A DNA stretch of 7,378 nucleotides from Candidatus Dojkabacteria bacterium. GTDB taxonomy: Bacteria > Patescibacteriota > Dojkabacteria > SC72 > JAHDCA01. Both the position numbers and the translations under genes were made by a program. A model generated the notes under the pieces. It was not told where the DNA came from. It worked only from the letters and a program-made list of their open reading frames with translations, and made no database searches. Positions 6,802 to 7,378 of this stretch are shown here, piece by piece. The stretch is taken from assembly GCA_020630115.1 (NCBI GenBank), contig JAHDCA010000041.1:1-7378 (forward strand), read 5' to 3'. Each line of letters begins with the position of its first letter. Within the stretch, counting starts at the first letter, position 1.

Positions 6802-6825
6802 AATTATTAAAGATAATTAATAATT
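6802..6825. repeat. AT-only inverted repeat between the divergent promoters
   Basis: AATTATTAA (6802-6810) and TTAATAATT (6817-6825) are perfect 9-base inverted arms around a 6-base loop (AGATAA). The repeat lies between the ftsK and groES promoters, 14 bases before the groES -35 box. It could act as an UP-element-like AT tract or a protein site, but such repeats also arise by chance in DNA this rich in A and T. Confidence 0.35.
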
Positions 6826-6839
6826 GAAGCTACATTTAC

Positions 6840-6868
6840 TTGACTATTAGATTTGCTACATCTAAAAT
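6840..6868 (+). promoter_or_regulatory. Sigma70 promoter of groES-groEL
   Basis: TTGACT (6840-6845, 5 of 6 matches to TTGACA) is followed after exactly 17 bases by TAAAAT (6863-6868, 5 of 6 matches to TATAAT). The predicted transcription start near 6875 falls inside the CIRCE-like operator, as in many HrcA-controlled groE operons. This is the best promoter in the window. The leader before groES would be about 65 bases. Confidence 0.7.
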
Positions 6869-6869
6869 C

Positions 6870-6896
6870 CTAGCAGTTGGTGTAGTTGATTGCTAG
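6870..6896 (+). promoter_or_regulatory. CIRCE-like operator (HrcA heat-shock repressor site)
   Basis: CTAGCAGTT (6870-6878), nine bases, then GATTGCTAG (6888-6896) has the 9-9-9 layout of CIRCE, whose consensus is TTAGCACTC-N9-GAGTGCTAA. The left arm matches 6 of 9 and the right arm 7 of 9 consensus bases, including the core TAGCA/TGCTA. The outermost six bases of each arm pair perfectly (CTAGCA with TGCTAG). It lies one base after the groES -10 box and over the expected transcription start. Known CIRCE sites act by binding HrcA to repress chaperonin genes until heat or protein stress. hrcA is not in the window. Confidence 0.65.
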
Positions 6897-6939
6897 ACCA
6901 AACATATGAAAATAAATTAAATTATCAATAAGTATAAGT

Positions 6940-7224
6940 ATGGCAATAAATGTAACGCCAATGGGTAAAAGAGTTCTGATTGCTCTTGATGAGGTCTCTG
7001 AGACAACAACAGGAGGTTTAATAGTTCCACCTGATGCTCAAGGAAATGAAAAGCCTGAGGTGGGTGAAGTTGTTAAGTTGGGTACAGGTGCAGACGGTTT
7101 TACATTCACAGTTGAAGTAGGGCAGAAAGTGTTTTTCATGAAATACTCTCCTGATGAAGTTGAAGTGGAAGGTGTAAAGTACTTAGTAATGGAAGAAGAA
7201 GATATCCTAGCAGTATTAGGGTAA
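6940..7224 (+). CDS. groES: Co-chaperonin GroES
   Basis: GroES is the heptameric lid of the GroEL folding chamber in the cytoplasm. The 94-residue product is full length for the family (usually 94-100). It opens with INVTPMGKRVLIALDE (residues 3-18). The mobile loop TTTGGLIVP (22-30) contains the hydrophobic LIV triplet that docks on GroEL. VGEVVKLGTG (41-50), VEVGQKVFFMKY (58-69) and the C-terminal YLVMEEEDILAVLG follow the family pattern. The ATG at 6940 gives the normal N-terminus. There is no SD sequence upstream; the leader is nearly all A and T. A sigma70 promoter and CIRCE-like operator lie upstream, and groEL follows after 29 bases, so this is the usual two-gene chaperonin operon. Confidence 0.98.
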   Translation: MAINVTPMGKRVLIALDEVSETTTGGLIVPPDAQGNEKPEVGEVVKLGTGADGFTFTVEVGQKVFFMKYSPDEVEVEGVKYLVMEEEDILAVLG

Positions 7225-7253
7225 ATAATTAAATTAAATATTAGTAAATAATT

Positions 7254-7378
7254 ATGGGAAAACAAATTATTTTTGACGATGAAGCTCGAAAAGCATTGAA
7301 AGCAGGTGTTGATGTTATATGCTGTCAAAGTAAGGACCAAAAGGTAGAAATGTTGCTATCGCTAAGAAGTTTGGAACT
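7254..7378 (+). CDS. groEL: Chaperonin GroEL, 5' end only, with a disrupted reading frame
   Basis: From the ATG at 7254 the frame reads MGKQIIFDDEARKALKAGVD and V-I, a clear GroEL N-terminus. After ATA (7317-7319) the family's next residues appear only in other frames: AVKV is read from 7321 and GPKGRNVAIAKKFGT from 7334 to the window end. Compared with the near-universal GVxV-LAD-AVKV-TL-GPKGRNV, about five bases are missing at 7320 and another five at 7333. In the starting frame the ORF stays open to the edge but the sequence becomes nonsense (CCQSKDQK onward). GroEL forms the ATP-driven folding chamber with GroES and is usually essential, so an error near a sequence end is as likely as a true lesion. 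The 29-base spacer after groES has no SD sequence and carries an 11-base direct repeat, GTAAATAATTA, at 7221-7231 and 7244-7254. Confidence 0.85.
   Translation, partial: MGKQIIFDDEARKALKAGVDVICCQSKDQKVEMLLSLRSLE

Noticed and set aside
6906..6920. A four-codon upstream ORF (MKIN then TAA) in the groES leader, sharing ACATATGAAAAT with the methyltransferase start
   Set aside because: ATG followed by a stop is expected often in such AT-rich DNA, there is no SD, and the short shared string reflects the common ATG-AAA-AT start. Nothing further supports a regulatory uORF.
7221..7254. An 11-base direct repeat GTAAATAATTA between groES and groEL
   Set aside because: It is low-complexity A/T sequence around a stop and a start codon; a chance repeat is the simpler explanation.
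7038..7340. A 100-codon minus-strand frame opposite groES and the start of groEL
   Set aside because: It is fully explained as the reverse complement of conserved chaperonin coding sequence and shows no protein-like motif of its own.

Overview
The window is an AT-rich bacterial housekeeping segment using the standard bacterial code: stops are TAA, TAG and TGA, and TGA is a genuine stop in the rodZ-like gene. The genes resemble those of low-GC Patescibacteria/Candidate Phyla Radiation (CPR) bacteria. Supporting signs are the PilN-type pilus protein with a bare INLL start, the EGQTD variant of the primase Toprim motif, an AT-rich genome and frequent lack of Shine-Dalgarno (SD) sequences. A placement near Dojkabacteria (WS6) or Microgenomates is a guess from gene style, not something the sequence proves.

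Layout: positions 1-6731 carry six leftward (minus-strand) genes. In transcription order they are ftsK (DNA translocase), a rodZ-like membrane HTH protein, dnaG (primase), a class I methyltransferase with a C-terminal zinc ribbon, pilN-like, and the first 29 codons of a following gene, probably the next pilus alignment subunit. ftsK, rodZ and dnaG are tightly packed (a short gap, then a 23-base overlap) and look like one operon linking chromosome segregation, cell shape and replication priming. The methyltransferase and pilN each have a sigma70-like -10 box only 5-6 bases before the ATG, suggesting their own, possibly leaderless, transcripts.

A 208-base divergent region (6732-6939) separates ftsK from the rightward chaperonin genes groES and groEL. 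It is rich in signals: a perfect 34-bp palindrome abutting the ftsK start codon, a -10 box for ftsK, an AT-only inverted repeat, a good sigma70 promoter for groES, and directly after it a degenerate CIRCE operator (the HrcA repressor site) with canonical 9-9-9 geometry. groES is intact. groEL begins 29 bases later, but its reading frame is broken twice within its first 30 codons, relative to the strongly conserved GroEL N-terminus. This is either an error near a sequence end or a real lesion.

I see no mobile element, CRISPR array, tRNA, rRNA or recognisable defence system. There is no gene-free stretch longer than 300 bases. The interest lies in regulation and gene arrangement rather than in a new multi-gene system.
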